Shown here: positions 12,896 through 25,396 of the stretch, piece by piece
Position numbering within the stretch: the stretch's first letter is position 1
Layout of the letters: every line of letters begins with the position of its first letter
Assembly: GCF_000003605.2 (NCBI RefSeq)
Contig: NW_003143804.1
Location: 191,710 to 255,709 of the forward strand
Origin: Saccoglossus kowalevskii
Taxonomy: Eukaryota; Hemichordata; Enteropneusta; Harrimaniidae
Direction of reading: 5' to 3'
Length of the DNA stretch: 64,000 bases
Position numbers and translations under genes: made by a program
Notes under the pieces: model-generated
What the model was told of the DNA's origin: nothing
Databases searched by the model: none
The model's input: only the letters and a program-made list of their open reading frames with translations

Positions 12896-14790
12896 TTTCA
12901 CATCTGAGGGTAATTATGACAAATTGGCATTTCTGGCGAGGAAAAAATTATCATCTTACAAAATCACTGGCATGCTCCGCTAAGACAGCTAGAAACTTGA
13001 TGGATGCATTAAAGGTCGATATAACTGCCGCGGAAAGATCCCCAATAATAAAAATGGATTTGAAGTTATCATTTTAGAGGTTTTTCAAGGAGTAACGTTG
13101 ATAGCATGGCTACCGTATTTACCGCTATCAGGTGTTATGAGGCATTAATCAAGTCATTATTAACTCCTTAATATTCATAGTAGATCATACACTGTCGGCT
13201 TGTTAATTACCACAATAAAAGTATACGAGGTGTAACTTTGACCTTGATGGTAATAAGTCAAATTTGATTTTCAGGGAATTATTGAAGGAAATGAGGGAGA
13301 TATGATGAACTTAGATACGCTTTGCAGAGACAGCCTTGGATTTTATTAAATAATGTAGCATTACAATCAGTTTGAAAAAAAAAACATTTAAAAAAAAGTT
13401 TTTAGACCAAATTAATTCACAAAACTCAAACTTCTCAAAAGATATTGTCCTAAGGACATCCTTCAATCATCCTGCAACAAAATGCGATTTTTTTCTTATT
13501 CCAGAAAACGTGTCTCCAACAGAAGTGAAAGCAATTTAAAGTATGTTTAATAACAAGCAAATATCCACAGTCATGCACAATTTCAATCTAGTCAAATGTG
13601 AATGTTATTTGAGCCCCAGTCAGTGCAAAAACAGAATCAAACCTGCTAAAAAAAACACATCAAAAAGAAGATAGCTCATCATAATACAACCCAGCTAGCT
13701 CATTGAAGTTGAGATTGATAAGCAAATATGCACAGAACATAAGGTTTAGTCTGAAGTAATACGATATAGAAGAATTTTATGTGTACTTAATTCATTATTA
13801 TCAACCTTACAAAGTGGTGTTCTTGTTAAACCGTGTTTTCATTTGACAGATATCTACTGGACTAGAACGATTATTGACTAGGAGAATTCATCAGAATCCC
13901 TGAAACTGATCCCATATCCTACTTAAAGAACTCCTATATACATCCGCAATAAAACATCTAAATTTAAAACCTCGATAAAACTGGAAAATTTCACCTGAAA
14001 TGAATTAGGGAGGTACCAAAAAGATAAAATAAAAAACCCAAGGGGAACGAATCTAATAAAAGTATAATTATGATAAAATAGTGCATTTTGGGAAAAAAGT
14101 TGGAGAGTATGAGACAAAGGGTGCAAAGGAAAAACTATAATAATTGTGAAATAAAGTCAAAAACAGTGAAACTCTAAAGTTAAATGCCACTGCGTTTTCA
14201 TTAGTATCCATACACTCTTAACTGTAAATTATAATGGTTGTTATCTAAGCTATATTATAGTTGCTTAGAAAAGCATCTAAAAAATGCCATAGCCTAATAA
14301 CTATAAACAGAAATCAACAACAAACAAACGAGACTTTAAGAAAAAGTAACAGTATATATTTATTATTGGATTGCCCCTCTAGAGTAATGTGTCCAACATG
14401 TGCATTTTTTAGACGAGCTAAGAACCATGCCTATATGAAACAGTAGCTTACACTTGGCGAATTCAACCAAATATAAAAACAACAGGGCAGTGTCGATTGA
14501 ATTTGTGCACGTTTTAGGCTCATTAACAGGAACAGTATCGCTTATTTTCATAATCTTTTAAAGACAAGCTATGTCACCTGTTTTTTTCAACGGTGTCATA
14601 TACCCAAGAATGCAGACGTAGAGAAGCCGGATACATTGTACTCATTAGTTCAATAAACGATCATCAGAACATTCCGATAGCCGGCCGTGCATCACTGTCA
14701 TAAAACCTCAAATCAAGAATCTCAATATAAATTTTCATTAGCGAGATTTGTTGAGGCGAGAAGACTTAATTCATGGATACTGTATTTTCT
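12896..14790. other. AT-rich stretch, no gene seen
   Basis: Only short open frames without splice-site or motif support occur here. Confidence 0.45.
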
Positions 14791-15030
14791 TTAAATCTTT
14801 TCACTAGCAGACTTTTGTTTTGCCCCAATTTTTTTTTTTTATATTCTTCAATATTTGTTGAAATGAACCCTAATTTTAGAACCAATTGACAAAATTTGAG
14901 TAAATTTTCAGTTTTTACTCAAAAAATGTTGCTATTTTTGTCTCAATCTTCTGAAGGAAAGTGCAGACTATAAACAGGACTATTTTGTAAATTTGTGATG
15001 AAAAGTAGGAACTGGTGGTAAAAAGGTTAA
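14791..15030. mobile_element. piggyBac-like MITE (TTAA), copy 3
   Basis: TTAA at both ends (14791-14794 and 15027-15030), a degenerate left terminus and the right terminus CTGGTGGTAAAAAGG. The interior matches the copy at 4705-4957, including the AGTGCAGACTATAAAC block. Confidence 0.75.
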
Positions 15031-15579
15031 CAACTAACAATAATAATAAGAGTAATAACTTGAAACGAAGTGGTTCAACTCTAATTATTATTTGAAATGA
15101 AATCAGAAGAGTTTTTTTTTTCTACAATCTCATTTATAACTGAGAATTCTAGCAGATATAAACAGACTACATGGCAACCTCTCTCCAATTGACTAATACA
15201 ATAGTAAATATTACCACCTGGTATAAACATGATCCAATCGGACAAACACATTTAATGATTTAAAAAAAAAATAGTTTTAACATTTGGTGAGTCCATAAAT
15301 TCTGGGTGGCCCACAGTAAGACATAAATAATTAAAGGCTCAGATGAACCCAACTTCCTAGGTCAAAAAATTTGATGTCTTTTAAAGATGTGTTCAGTATA
15401 TACCGTAAAATCATTAATTTTCATGAAAATTTAATCTTACTATTGTGATATTTTGAGAATATTTTTATTATAAGTTGCCAAATTTGCAATAAGTACTATT
15501 GTAATGTTATATGTATTTAATTTAATTCAGCGAAAGATAGTGATCTTAAAGCTCATGAATAATTAATATGTCAACAGCA

Positions 15580-15795
15580 TACTGTAAAATGACTAATTTT
15601 CACTTGGTTTAAATTTCGCTGATTTACCATTTCAGGCCTATTCGGTGGATTTCAAATTCACGGTTTTATCATTTAGATAACGTATTCTATGCTAAATTTT
15701 ACATATTCACTGGGTTTTAATTTAGCGCATTCAGTTTTCTAGTCAGCGAAATAAGCAAAATTAAAAACCAGTGAATAATTAACCCTTTTACAGTA
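15580..15795 (+). mobile_element. TA-flanked MITE, CTGT...ACAG family B
   Basis: TACTGTAAAATGACTAATTT at the left pairs imperfectly with the right end ATTAACCCTTTTACAGTA. The interior differs from family A but the TA+CTGT boundaries are the same, so the two families probably used related transposases. A related fragment is at 27919-28095. The right end abuts the 91-bp minisatellite after about 14 bases. Confidence 0.65.
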
Positions 15796-15809
15796 GGTAT
15801 ATATATGTT

Positions 15810-16483
15810 GGCAATCCATGGTGTCTTTAATGACAGTGCATGGTTCTGTCCCTGGGACTAAACAGTATAAACAATGTCATTAAACATCCTCACAGTGAGT
15901 GACAATCTATAGTGTCTTTAATGACAGTGCATGGTTCTGTCCCTGGGACTAAACAGTATAAACAATGTCATTAAACATCCTCACAGTGAGTGACAATCTA
16001 TAGTGTCTTTAATGACAGTGCATGGTTCTGTCCGTGGGACTAAACAGTATAAACAATGTCATTAAACATCCTCACAGTGAGTGACAATCTATAGTGTCTT
16101 TAATGACAGTGCATGGTTCTGTCCCTGGGACTAAACAGTATAAACAATGTCATTAAACATCCTCACAGTGAGTGACAATCTATAGTGTCTTTAATGACAG
16201 TGCATGGTTCTGTCCCTGGGACTAAACAGTATAAACAATGTCATTAAACATCCTCACAGTGAGTGACAATCTATAGTGTCTTTAATGACAGTGCATGGTT
16301 CTGTCCCTGGGACTAAACAGTATAAACAATATCATTAAACATCCTCACAGTGAGTGACAATCTATAGTGTCTTTAATGACAGTGCATGGTTCTGTCCCTG
16401 GGACTAAACAGTATAAACAATGTCATTAAACATCCTCACAGTGAGTGACAATCTATAGTGTCTTTAATGACAATGTATGGTTG
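15810..16483. repeat. 91-bp minisatellite, about 7.4 copies, hairpin unit
   Basis: Unit starts fall at 15810, 15901, 15992, 16083, 16174, 16265, 16356 and 16447 (partial). Copies differ by only a few bases, so expansion is recent or the array is kept homogeneous. Each unit contains the inverted pair TTTAATGACA and TGTCATTAAA, separated by about 40 bases, and inside that an odd palindrome GTCCCTGGGAC. No long open frame runs through it. Confidence 0.97.
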
Positions 16484-16714
16484 TAGTGACTGGTATTATT
16501 ATAATGCATTAAAATACAAGAATTGTTTTTCTTTTGTTATACTTCCGGTTGTATAGCCTGACAAAAACAGATCCAATCAGGAAGCAACTGTTTAGATCTT
16601 TTGAGACAATGCTATATATATATATATAAGGAAATTTACACTTGTATATTCTGTGTTTTGTTGATACACAATGGGAAATGTACACGATGGAGTTATTTTA
16701 CATATATTTATATA

Positions 16715-16926
16715 TACTGTAGAATACTTTATTTTCGCTTGGAATTTATTTTCGCTATTTTCGCTGAAAGGATGATTCAGTGAAAATAAAATCCAGCGAA
16801 TATACTTTTTTCCCAATATTTCACATTCAACTCATTAAAAATCAGTGAAAATAAATTCCATACAAAACACCCTAAATGCCTTTTCAGCGAAAATTAATTC
16901 CAGCTAAAATAAAGTATTTCACAGTA
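16715..16926 (+). mobile_element. TA-flanked MITE family A, full copy
   Basis: TACTGTAGAATACTTTATTT at the left mirrors AATAAAGTATTTCACAGTA at the right. The 212-bp interior has alternating TTTTCGCT and AGCGAAAA blocks. It matches, in opposite orientation, the element at 36946-37148. Confidence 0.85.
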
Positions 16927-19900
16927 CATTATATCTATCACTGACAAAAATAGAGATCTGTTATCCACAAAATCTGCATTTTTAAAATCTCTTTATGTGG
17001 GTAAAACAAAAAACATTTAGGGTAACATACTCCATTTTATTTCTGTTGGAAATAAACAACAACAAAAAGTGATCAAAGCTTTTCACAATTCTTGATCATC
17101 AGAAATAATTTATTAAATTTTACGAAAAGAAATCTTGAAAGACAGTTTAGGCTGCGCTAATGACGTATAATAACGAAGAAGAAGATTATTACAAGGTGTG
17201 TACTCCACTGAGAATCTGCCGATGTGACCGTGCTGACTTAAGTGACATTTTCCCTAAAAAACCTTAAAATATATGACAACTTAATTGCAGCAAACAAACA
17301 CTATCTTGTGTCATCTTTGCATTTGGTTGCCATGGTAACAATTCATCATGTACTCTTCATCGGTATCAGTATCAAAAGAAGACAATAGAATATTATATCA
17401 CATTAATGTTTTAATATGATTTCCTTTCAAGGCTTGCATCTTTAAAATGTGCCTTTTTAAAGTTTTTGTTTAGAAAAAACAATAGAATTCGACTTTCATA
17501 AAAAAATAAAAATAAAAGCATATGTTGTATGAAAATGGTAAGAGATTAAACAAAGAGATTACATTTGCAGAGATTTTTTTTAAAAATCCATTAAATATAT
17601 TATTATGTTTATAATCACTTCACATATTTAACACATACATATGCAAACATAATTTCTGGAGTCCCTCTGGAGAGATATTGTGTTCTGGTGGGGCGATTCA
17701 CTCAAAAAGCAGTCACCACCAAGTAGATTGTGCATGATAATCTCTAATCCAAATGAAACATTACTGGTGAATTGTATTTGTTTGCTTGTAAGAAAACATA
17801 TATTTCTGTAAAATGAAAGAGAAAAAGCCAAACTTTGGGGCTTTTGTATCTTATTGTAAACGAATTAATGAGTGTGAAAATTACATTGCAAAAGAGGGTA
17901 GGACAAGTAAGATGACATTTCACCTTAATAAGTAGAGACCTATACTTCTACATCTGAGATAACTTTATTGTAAGACAACTATACAGATGTAATTTAAAAT
18001 ACTAAGAACCCAATTAAAAAGTCTATTAAAAAACAAAAAATAATTTCTGGAGCCAATAAAGGATACATGTGTAAATATGAATGACTCACAAGTGTTGCCA
18101 TTGGTGATGTCTGATACTACTATCCTGTATACCTTGAAACAAGAAACAACTCAAGTCCACACCACCAGAGTGAACTTTTAACACTTTTTTTTTAAAAAAA
18201 ACAAACAAATATTTAAAAAAAATTCTGATTCCTAATTAGTGAAACAATTCTGAAAAAGATTCAGGTAAAAAAAACAAAAATTTTGGCCAGGAAAATGAAG
18301 ATATCAAATTTGGTGAGTATGTCCATACCTTTATGGGAATTAAAAATGAATAAATCAATTTTTCAGGAAATTATCAGCTCTGGTTTATATTTTTTTATAA
18401 ACATTTTATTTTATTAATTAAATTGCTATAATAAATTGTTGTCAACTGACAAAATATTTTTAACAATAATAAATTATTATTATTATTATTATTAGTCCCA
18501 TTTATGATTACAGGAGCAAACATACACACTAATTACAATTTGTTTTCAGATTTGTTTTTTGAAGAAAAAAAAATTGAATATTTAGGCGCATGATAAACAC
18601 TCAACTTGAAATAACTTCCTGGATTATGTTTAAAAATCTTACAAACCTATTCACCTTTATACACTTTATAGAGAAAAAAAAAAATACAAAATTATTTGAG
18701 AAAAATGTAGGTGAATCTGGCAATGACTTTTCCATAATAATCCTTTGATTTGTTCAAAAAATTACAATTATTGCAACTAATTGTTCTTGATTAAATCGCC
18801 ACAGTTGCCATGGCAGCACACGTTCAGATTACTTTAATTTCACATTTGCAGTGTACGTCCTACAGGAAGAAGGAAATGTACATACATATGCATGACTTTG
18901 ACGTGCGAGCACCAGAAAGCGAGTCGATCAGAGTCGATCAGCTCGTAGGGGCGACAGCTAGTTTATAGTAAAGTGGATGAATGGTGTGTTCAGCAAAGTG
19001 ATTCTATTCACTTTGGTCGGTACGCATGATCTACCAAGCTTCACACATTTTCTCAGATAGAGCAGTCGTAATTTTCTAATTTATTGCTCTCCGCTTCTCT
19101 CCACTAAACAATTACTGCTCTTGCGATCAGTTTGTGCTCTCAAAGGACACAAAACGCTAGTGTTTAAGAGAATTTGTAAGAAAATGTCATGATGAAAATA
19201 CCGACCTTTGGCCCCCAAAAAGTGTTTTTTTAATGAGACATGATGAGCGCAATATGAGTTATTTTATGAGTTTGCAACAAAATTGGTGAAAATAAGAATC
19301 AGGGTCAGGGCTTGCATTGATTGATGATATTTGTCTTCGGAAATATTAAATTATTGAAAAATAATTGCCCTTATACTGACATGTGTTTATTAGTACATTC
19401 TCCAAAAAGTAATCGTTACTTTGTTGATGAGAATTGCAAACAGTTTCAAGTCACTGATGTCAACTTTCATCAGATCTATCCATTTCTTTTAAAATAAGTG
19501 AACAATTTTGAAGACAGAATGATTGTTTCAAATATTATAATAAACTTATAGTCTTTTATAGCTTTCCATATATATATATAGGTAGAGAGAATTTTTTTTA
19601 CCGTACCAGAAATATATATATTTTTTTAATATTTTTTAATTAATACTTTTTTAATTAAGACCAGTGATCAATGGAAAATTATGTCATTTGGTTCAAAATT
19701 AGCAAAAAATTATGGAAAAATATATAAAAATGTGCAAAATCTTAATCACATAATCATAGGACACATCAGTCATTAACAGTCGATTTAATTTAATTTCATG
19801 AAAGACAAATTTTTACTAATTTCATGAGCCAGTGAAAATCGCAAAAATTTGTCAGCAATAAAAATTATTCTGTTGTCCTATGACATGAAATGTCAGTGAC

Positions 19901-21489
19901 TTTCGCAAAATTTGTTTTTTCCAAATGCCATCCAATCCTGAATTGTAAAATTTCCAGCAGTGAAAATTGAATGATTTATAATATTATAATAGTTAGTAAT
20001 TATCATGTTATTTATGTTCAACATTTTTTTTCAAACAGAAAACCATCAAATTGTTGTATCGGTACCATTTTTGTTATCATATCTATTTAAATAATTCAGA
20101 CTCGAACAACTCTTGATGCATTAATTGTTGAAGAACTATAATTATAGTAATTATAATTTTTATGTATTTTTCAATATTTATTTTGATCCAAATGGATTTT
20201 TTTTTTCTAATTGCTAACAGTCTTAGAAAAATTATGAAAAAAATGTTTAAGTGGGTTTAAAATTTTCTGGTGACAAAAGTTGACTTCAGCACTTAAGCGG
20301 TTAGGTTGGAACACATTCAGAAAAATAAACCTATAATTTGAGAAGGCTATATTCATTCAGAAAATATCCTAATTCAAAGAGTTTTCATAATTACTTACTC
20401 ATCATGGGTCCTGCAATGGTATTGAATAAAAATCTTTAAAAACATGGAACGAAAAGAAAAATTATACTTACAGAGTGATCTAAAGGCAGAAACTCTATTG
20501 AAATACAATGACAAAGAGAGATTAACGCTAAATCTTTTAATTCAAAACGAAAGTCAAAGAAATACAGACAATTGAAGAAAACACAATCACAACATGTCCA
20601 GTTTCAACACTGTAATTCAACTACAAATGAAATAAACAAGGTTGTAAATCACCTAAACTTGAACTCATTCAAAAAAACTAGGGATAGAATTTCACAATAA
20701 AGCATTTATTCGATACGAACCTTAGCAGTGACTTATTAAATGCAACAGCTTGCAAAAAAAAGGCAGTTTTCCCACCAGGTAGAAAATGCATATGAACAGT
20801 AAAAAAAAAAAAAAAAAATCACAATTTTAATTTTCCAGAAAAATGACAGAAAATTGGTGTAATTTCCGTGCTCCATTATCAATGAAAAGAATACCTGTGG
20901 TTAGCAAATGCCCGAGGCTAACAACAACTGCACTTTAGACAGTGAATCCATCTATAATAACAAACATGCCGTTCAGCAATCCATCATGAAATGAAAATAA
21001 AAACCCAAAATTAACCAAGTGCTAGAAAAATAATTTCAGGAAATTCAGAAAAAAATAAATTTCACTTTAGAAGTGCACAAGATCGAAAAATCAATATTCT
21101 GATGCAGAGAGTTAGAGGTGACAAGGAGGGTCGGAACTAAAATTTATATTGTAAAACAATCGTGGTTTTTCCATTTAATCAGTATATTGTGCTACTTGAG
21201 GGCGCTATTGAGAGTTTCTCAACGTAAACTGTCAACAAGCGGACACACAGACTGTAAACTGTAAACAGGGTGTGGACAGAGAGGAGATGAAAAGTAATTA
21301 CCTACCTACAGATCATATGGGCCACTAATAGGGATGTTTACTCTACTAGTGTATGACTTCAGTTCAGTGACTTGGTCCGCATAATAGGGGTAACTTCCGG
21401 AATACCATTATGCAGTATCAAAAGGGGGGCAGCGCTATCAATGGGGCTATTCAGACAACATAGCAATAACTTTTTTCTATACCTGTCAC
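16927..21489. other. AT-rich stretch, no gene seen
   Basis: I find no supported gene. A minus-strand frame at 17628-17831 includes FGLEIIMHNLLGGDCFLSES, which reads like protein, but it lacks clear splice sites. A (TTA)n tract lies near 18478, and 19760-19990 has inverted blocks reminiscent of the TA MITEs. 21191-21207 carries a CTCF-like motif. Confidence 0.4.
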
Positions 21490-21740
21490 CTTTGGTACAC
21501 ATGTCTCTGACTTAACAGTATCTTCCAACTTGTCATCGGTTCCATACTTCCACAACACAGGGGGAGGAGGAGGCGAGGGGAGGTGAGGAGAGATATTGAT
21601 AAATAGAAAGATACGCTGTAGATAAAATTTGGTATCTCAAACTCTAAATGTTCCTTGCTTGACACTTGCTGGGATTTTTGTTTTATTAAGATAATTATCT
21701 CCTAAAAATGAGTGAAAAAACAGATGTATGAGATTCATGC
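21490..21740 (+). repeat. Dispersed repeat D, copy 1
   Basis: Matches 27560-27860 in the same orientation. Shared blocks include AGTATCTTCCAA, TTGTCATC, CCATACTT, ACAAC and AAGATAATT. Each copy carries its own low-complexity insert (GGA-rich here, A-rich there). A fragment recurs near 31038-31060. Class unknown. Confidence 0.6.
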
Positions 21741-21817
21741 ATCAGATATTATAACAACATTTTTTAACAAAATCAAGAATTGATGTGAATGTTGAACATA
21801 CAGCCCAGTAGACAATG

Positions 21818-22852
21818 AAAGCACTAGAAAATGTCCAGTGGTCCGTTAAAAACATTAAAAATCCATTGATTAGTGAAAACACTAGTAATGGTTCAGTGAA
21901 AGCACTAGAAATTGTCTAGTGGTCAGTAAAAACATTAAAAATTCAATGATCAGTGAAAGCACTAGATGTGGTTCAGTGAAAGCACTAGAAATGGTTCAGT
22001 GAAAGCATTAGAAATGAATCAGTGAAAGCACTAGAAATGGTTCAGTGAAAGCAAGCACTAGAAATGGTTCAGTGAAAGCAAGCACTAGAAATGGTTCAGT
22101 GAAAGCACTAGAAATGGTTCAGTGAAAGCACTAGAAATGGTTCAGTGAAAGCACTAGAAATGGTTCAGTGAAAGCACTAGATATGGTTCAGTGTAAGCAC
22201 TAGAAATGGTTCAGTGAAAGCACTAGAAATGGTTCAGTGAAAGCACTAGAAATGATTCAGTGAAAGCACTAGATATGGTTCAGTGTAAGCACTAGATATG
22301 GTTCAGTGTAAGCACTAGAAATGGTTCAGTGAAAGCACTAGAAATGGTTCAGTGAAAGCACTAGAAATGGTTCAGTGAAAGCACTAGATATGGTTCAGTG
22401 AAAGCACTAGATATGGTTCAGTGAAAGCACTAGATATGGTTCAGTGAAAGCACTAGAAATGGTTCAGTGAAAGCACTAGAAATGGTTCAGTGAAAGCACT
22501 AGAAATGGTTCAGTGAAAGCACTAGCAATGGTTCAGTGAAAGCACTAGAAATGGTTCAGTGAAAGCACTAGCAATGGTTCAGTGAAAGCACTAGAAATGG
22601 TTCAGTGAAAGCACTAGAAATGGTTCAGTGAAAGCACTAGATATGGTTCAGTGTAAGCACTAGAAATGGTTCAGTGAAAGCACTAGAAATGGTTCAGTGA
22701 AAGCACTAGAAATGGTTCAGTGAAAGCACTAGCAATGGTTCAGTGAAAGCACTAGCAATGGTTCAGTGAAAGCACTAGCAATGGTTCAGTGAAAGCACTA
22801 GAAATGGTTCAGTGAAAGCACTAGCAATGGTTCAGTGTAAGCACTAGAAATC
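21818..22852. repeat. 23-bp minisatellite, about 45 copies
   Basis: The unit reads AGCACTAGAAATGGTTCAGT followed by GAA. Central variants (AGAAATGG, AGATATGG, AGCAATGG) and GTGAAA/GTGTAA variants recur in runs, which indicates block-wise expansion. The left edge (21818-21960) is more diverged and has longer units containing GTCCAGTGG and AAAACATTAAAAAT. There are no unique spacers, so this is not a CRISPR-like array. Confidence 0.97.
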
Positions 22853-24101
22853 GACTGGTTATTAAAAACACTAGTAATAGATATAATTTAAGTATATCAT
22901 ACAGGAAATTTTCTCAGCAAGGAAATGTTCATGACTTGATGGTGTGAAAATTTCCGAGAGTGCACGTCTCAGTATAATATTCAATAAAATGAGTGTCACT
23001 GACTTGCAGAATTTGGGGTAAAATGAAAAAATTGAAATTTTATTTACTACAAATACCATTTAAAAAAAAACCAGCATTCCGTTTGTTCATGTGATTTATA
23101 ACCATCTTACCGATATTACTGTGTAAAATATAACAAAAAGCTACTAGTAATTTCAGCCATAAACTTATCTGTTTCAATATCCATAGTGTGGTAACTACCA
23201 ACATAAAGACAACTATTAACTATTTAGTTAATGGTTGATATCATTCAAACAGAAAATAGTTATTGAATATGTGTTCTTCAATGGCAAAACAATAAAAACG
23301 AAAGAATACTTAAAATTGCCACTAGAGAGCACTTTCTGGTTCAACATAAATACACAAGTATCTGTGTTGTATGCAATCACAGAAATAGATCTTTTATTTT
23401 TTTCCCAGAGTACATTACAATCCGTAGTTCATTTAAGAAATTAAAATGTAAAGACATAATTTAATTATTTATCAACATCTTTTTATCTTAATATTATTAA
23501 AAATTGCCCGCTAAGACAGTGTAATTAATTTGTTTCTGCAAACACTGAGCAATCAGACAAGATTATCCCACTGCTATTTCTGATTCCCATTTTACCTATT
23601 TGTAATTGATTCTTTTGTTTTTAAAAAAATACAAATGTAAATTTTTAGGTAAAATAAATAACTGATTGATTAAATTATCAAATTAATCTAAGACTTTTTA
23701 AAAACAAAAGTAGTTTTAAAACTACTCAACAGAGGGCAGTATGAATTAGGATCAGTAGGCTTGGTTTGGCAATGTTCATTTTGAAAAATTCTGAAGCTGG
23801 CAGTACATTACAGACTTCTGCAAGAATGAACATAAATAATGAAAAAGATTTGATTTTAAAAAATAATGACGGAATCTTCATTGTATTTACTTAATAAATA
23901 AAACAGTAACCAATTATAGCTACTTTATTAAGTGCAAATTGCCGGTAGTTTGTTTTGTTCTTCTGTATCCATGTTTCATACAGGTTGTTTACCACTTAGC
24001 ATCCTTATCTGAGAACCACGACTAACAGGGTGTTGGTGGGGTGGGTGTTGGGCTCGTCCTGACACTCTTTTCACACAGACCACCTATTTAGCTGAAAAGT
24101 A
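22853..24101. other. AT-rich stretch with CTCF-like motifs
   Basis: No gene is supported. Two plus-strand sequences resemble the CTCF core: GCCACTAGAGAGCAC at 23318-23332 and TCAACAGAGGGCAGTA at 23726-23741. Confidence 0.4.
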
Positions 24102-24300
24102 TAACCTTTTCACCACTAGTTCCTTTTTTTTCATAATGATTCCACAAAATACTTTTCATGGTCTGTACTTGCCTTCAGAAATTGGAACAAAAATATCAAA
24201 ATTTTTTGGGTAAAGACTGAAAATTGACTCAAATTTTGTCTGTTGGCACCAAAATTTAGGTTCATTTCCAGAAATATTGAAGAAGCAAATAAGCAAATAA
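24102..24300 (-). mobile_element. piggyBac-like MITE, truncated inverted copy
   Basis: Begins with TAACCTTTTCACCACTAG and matches the reverse complement of the 4705-4957 element through the AAAATTGACTCAAATTTTG block. The far terminus is missing. The orientation is opposite to the other three copies. Confidence 0.6.
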
Positions 24301-25086
24301 TAAGGAGTTATTTTTTTTTTTAGAACAAGTTCATTTGAATAAAAAATCAAATTTAATTTAATTTTTTTTTTTAGATAATCAATATTATACGACAATATCT
24401 AAATACATGTATTAAGAAATAATTTGAAGTGTAACTTAAAGCATCTGAAAAATACTAACTTGACTTACTTATTCAGGAAATAATTGGAATTAGAACATGA
24501 CAGATCTGAATGTGAACTACAAGAAAGGATGCTTAAAAACAAAACAATTATTAAAAGTAATCAAACGAGGGCGGTATCAACTGAATTACCACCAACAACA
24601 TGCATGACATGACCAGTGACACCTCAATAACCAAACTATGTTTCATTTTCATTGACACGTACCGGTAGTTGATTTTATTAATATCTGGCTGGAATTGAAT
24701 ACCGGTAGATGTTGCCCCTAGCAACAACAAATGTTAAATCTTTCTTTTGCACATTGATATTCTGATATAAAAAAAAATAAAATAAACCTGATGTAACACC
24801 ATGATTAAAGAAAATGCATTTAATTCATGTTTACGTCTAGGGCAGAAAGCGATAGCTAATAATAAATATTTTGGTATAGCATTATTGTCGACAAGACTAA
24901 CTCAGTCTGGGTTATTTGAGGTCATCTAGGCGAAAACACTTCAGTATTTTCAATACAAGTAGGCTCTTGTTTGCCAACCTATTATAGCATTGTGTTGTAA
25001 TGTATAAGGAAATACAGACAATTTTATGTGTACACTTTCACACAGTACATATCGGTACGTATCTGTCTGTCTGTATGACTGTCATA
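24301..25086. other. Upstream region of the TSP1 gene
   Basis: Intergenic DNA before the plus-strand gene. It has a CTCF-like motif at 24561-24575 (TCAAACGAGGGCGGTA) and two short CCGGTAG blocks. I see no clear TATA box or initiator, so the transcription start is not placed. In-frame ATGs at 25000 and 25075 precede the start I chose. Confidence 0.35.
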
Positions 25087-25396
25087 ATGTCAATACGTTT
25101 GGTTATAATCCTGGCTGCGTTGACCATGACTGTCAACTCTCAGAGTACTTCGGGACAAGCAGGAGTGACATCATACCAACATCACTGCAAGACAGACAAC
25201 AGATGTCAATACACTGTAACACTGCCTGACTGTGGAGACGAGGAAAACTGTAACGGCAAAGACAACCAACCGGCGCTGACAGATATCATAATGCAGTTAA
25301 GTTACAAGATTGATCAACAAAATGAACAGATAGCCACAATGAGTGACAAAATACACAATCTCACAGAAGATATTAATCAATTGAACGAGAAATTGG
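25087..25396 (+). CDS. TSP1 gene exon 1: signal peptide and coiled coil
   Basis: Encodes residues 1-103 and one base of codon 104. The donor is GTAAGT at 25397. It holds the signal peptide, the four-Cys segment and the coiled coil, with one N-glycosylation sequon (NLT) inside the coil. Confidence 0.85.

Noticed and set aside
21818-22852. CRISPR-like regular repeat
   Set aside because: A 23-bp head-to-tail minisatellite without unique spacers, in a eukaryotic genome.
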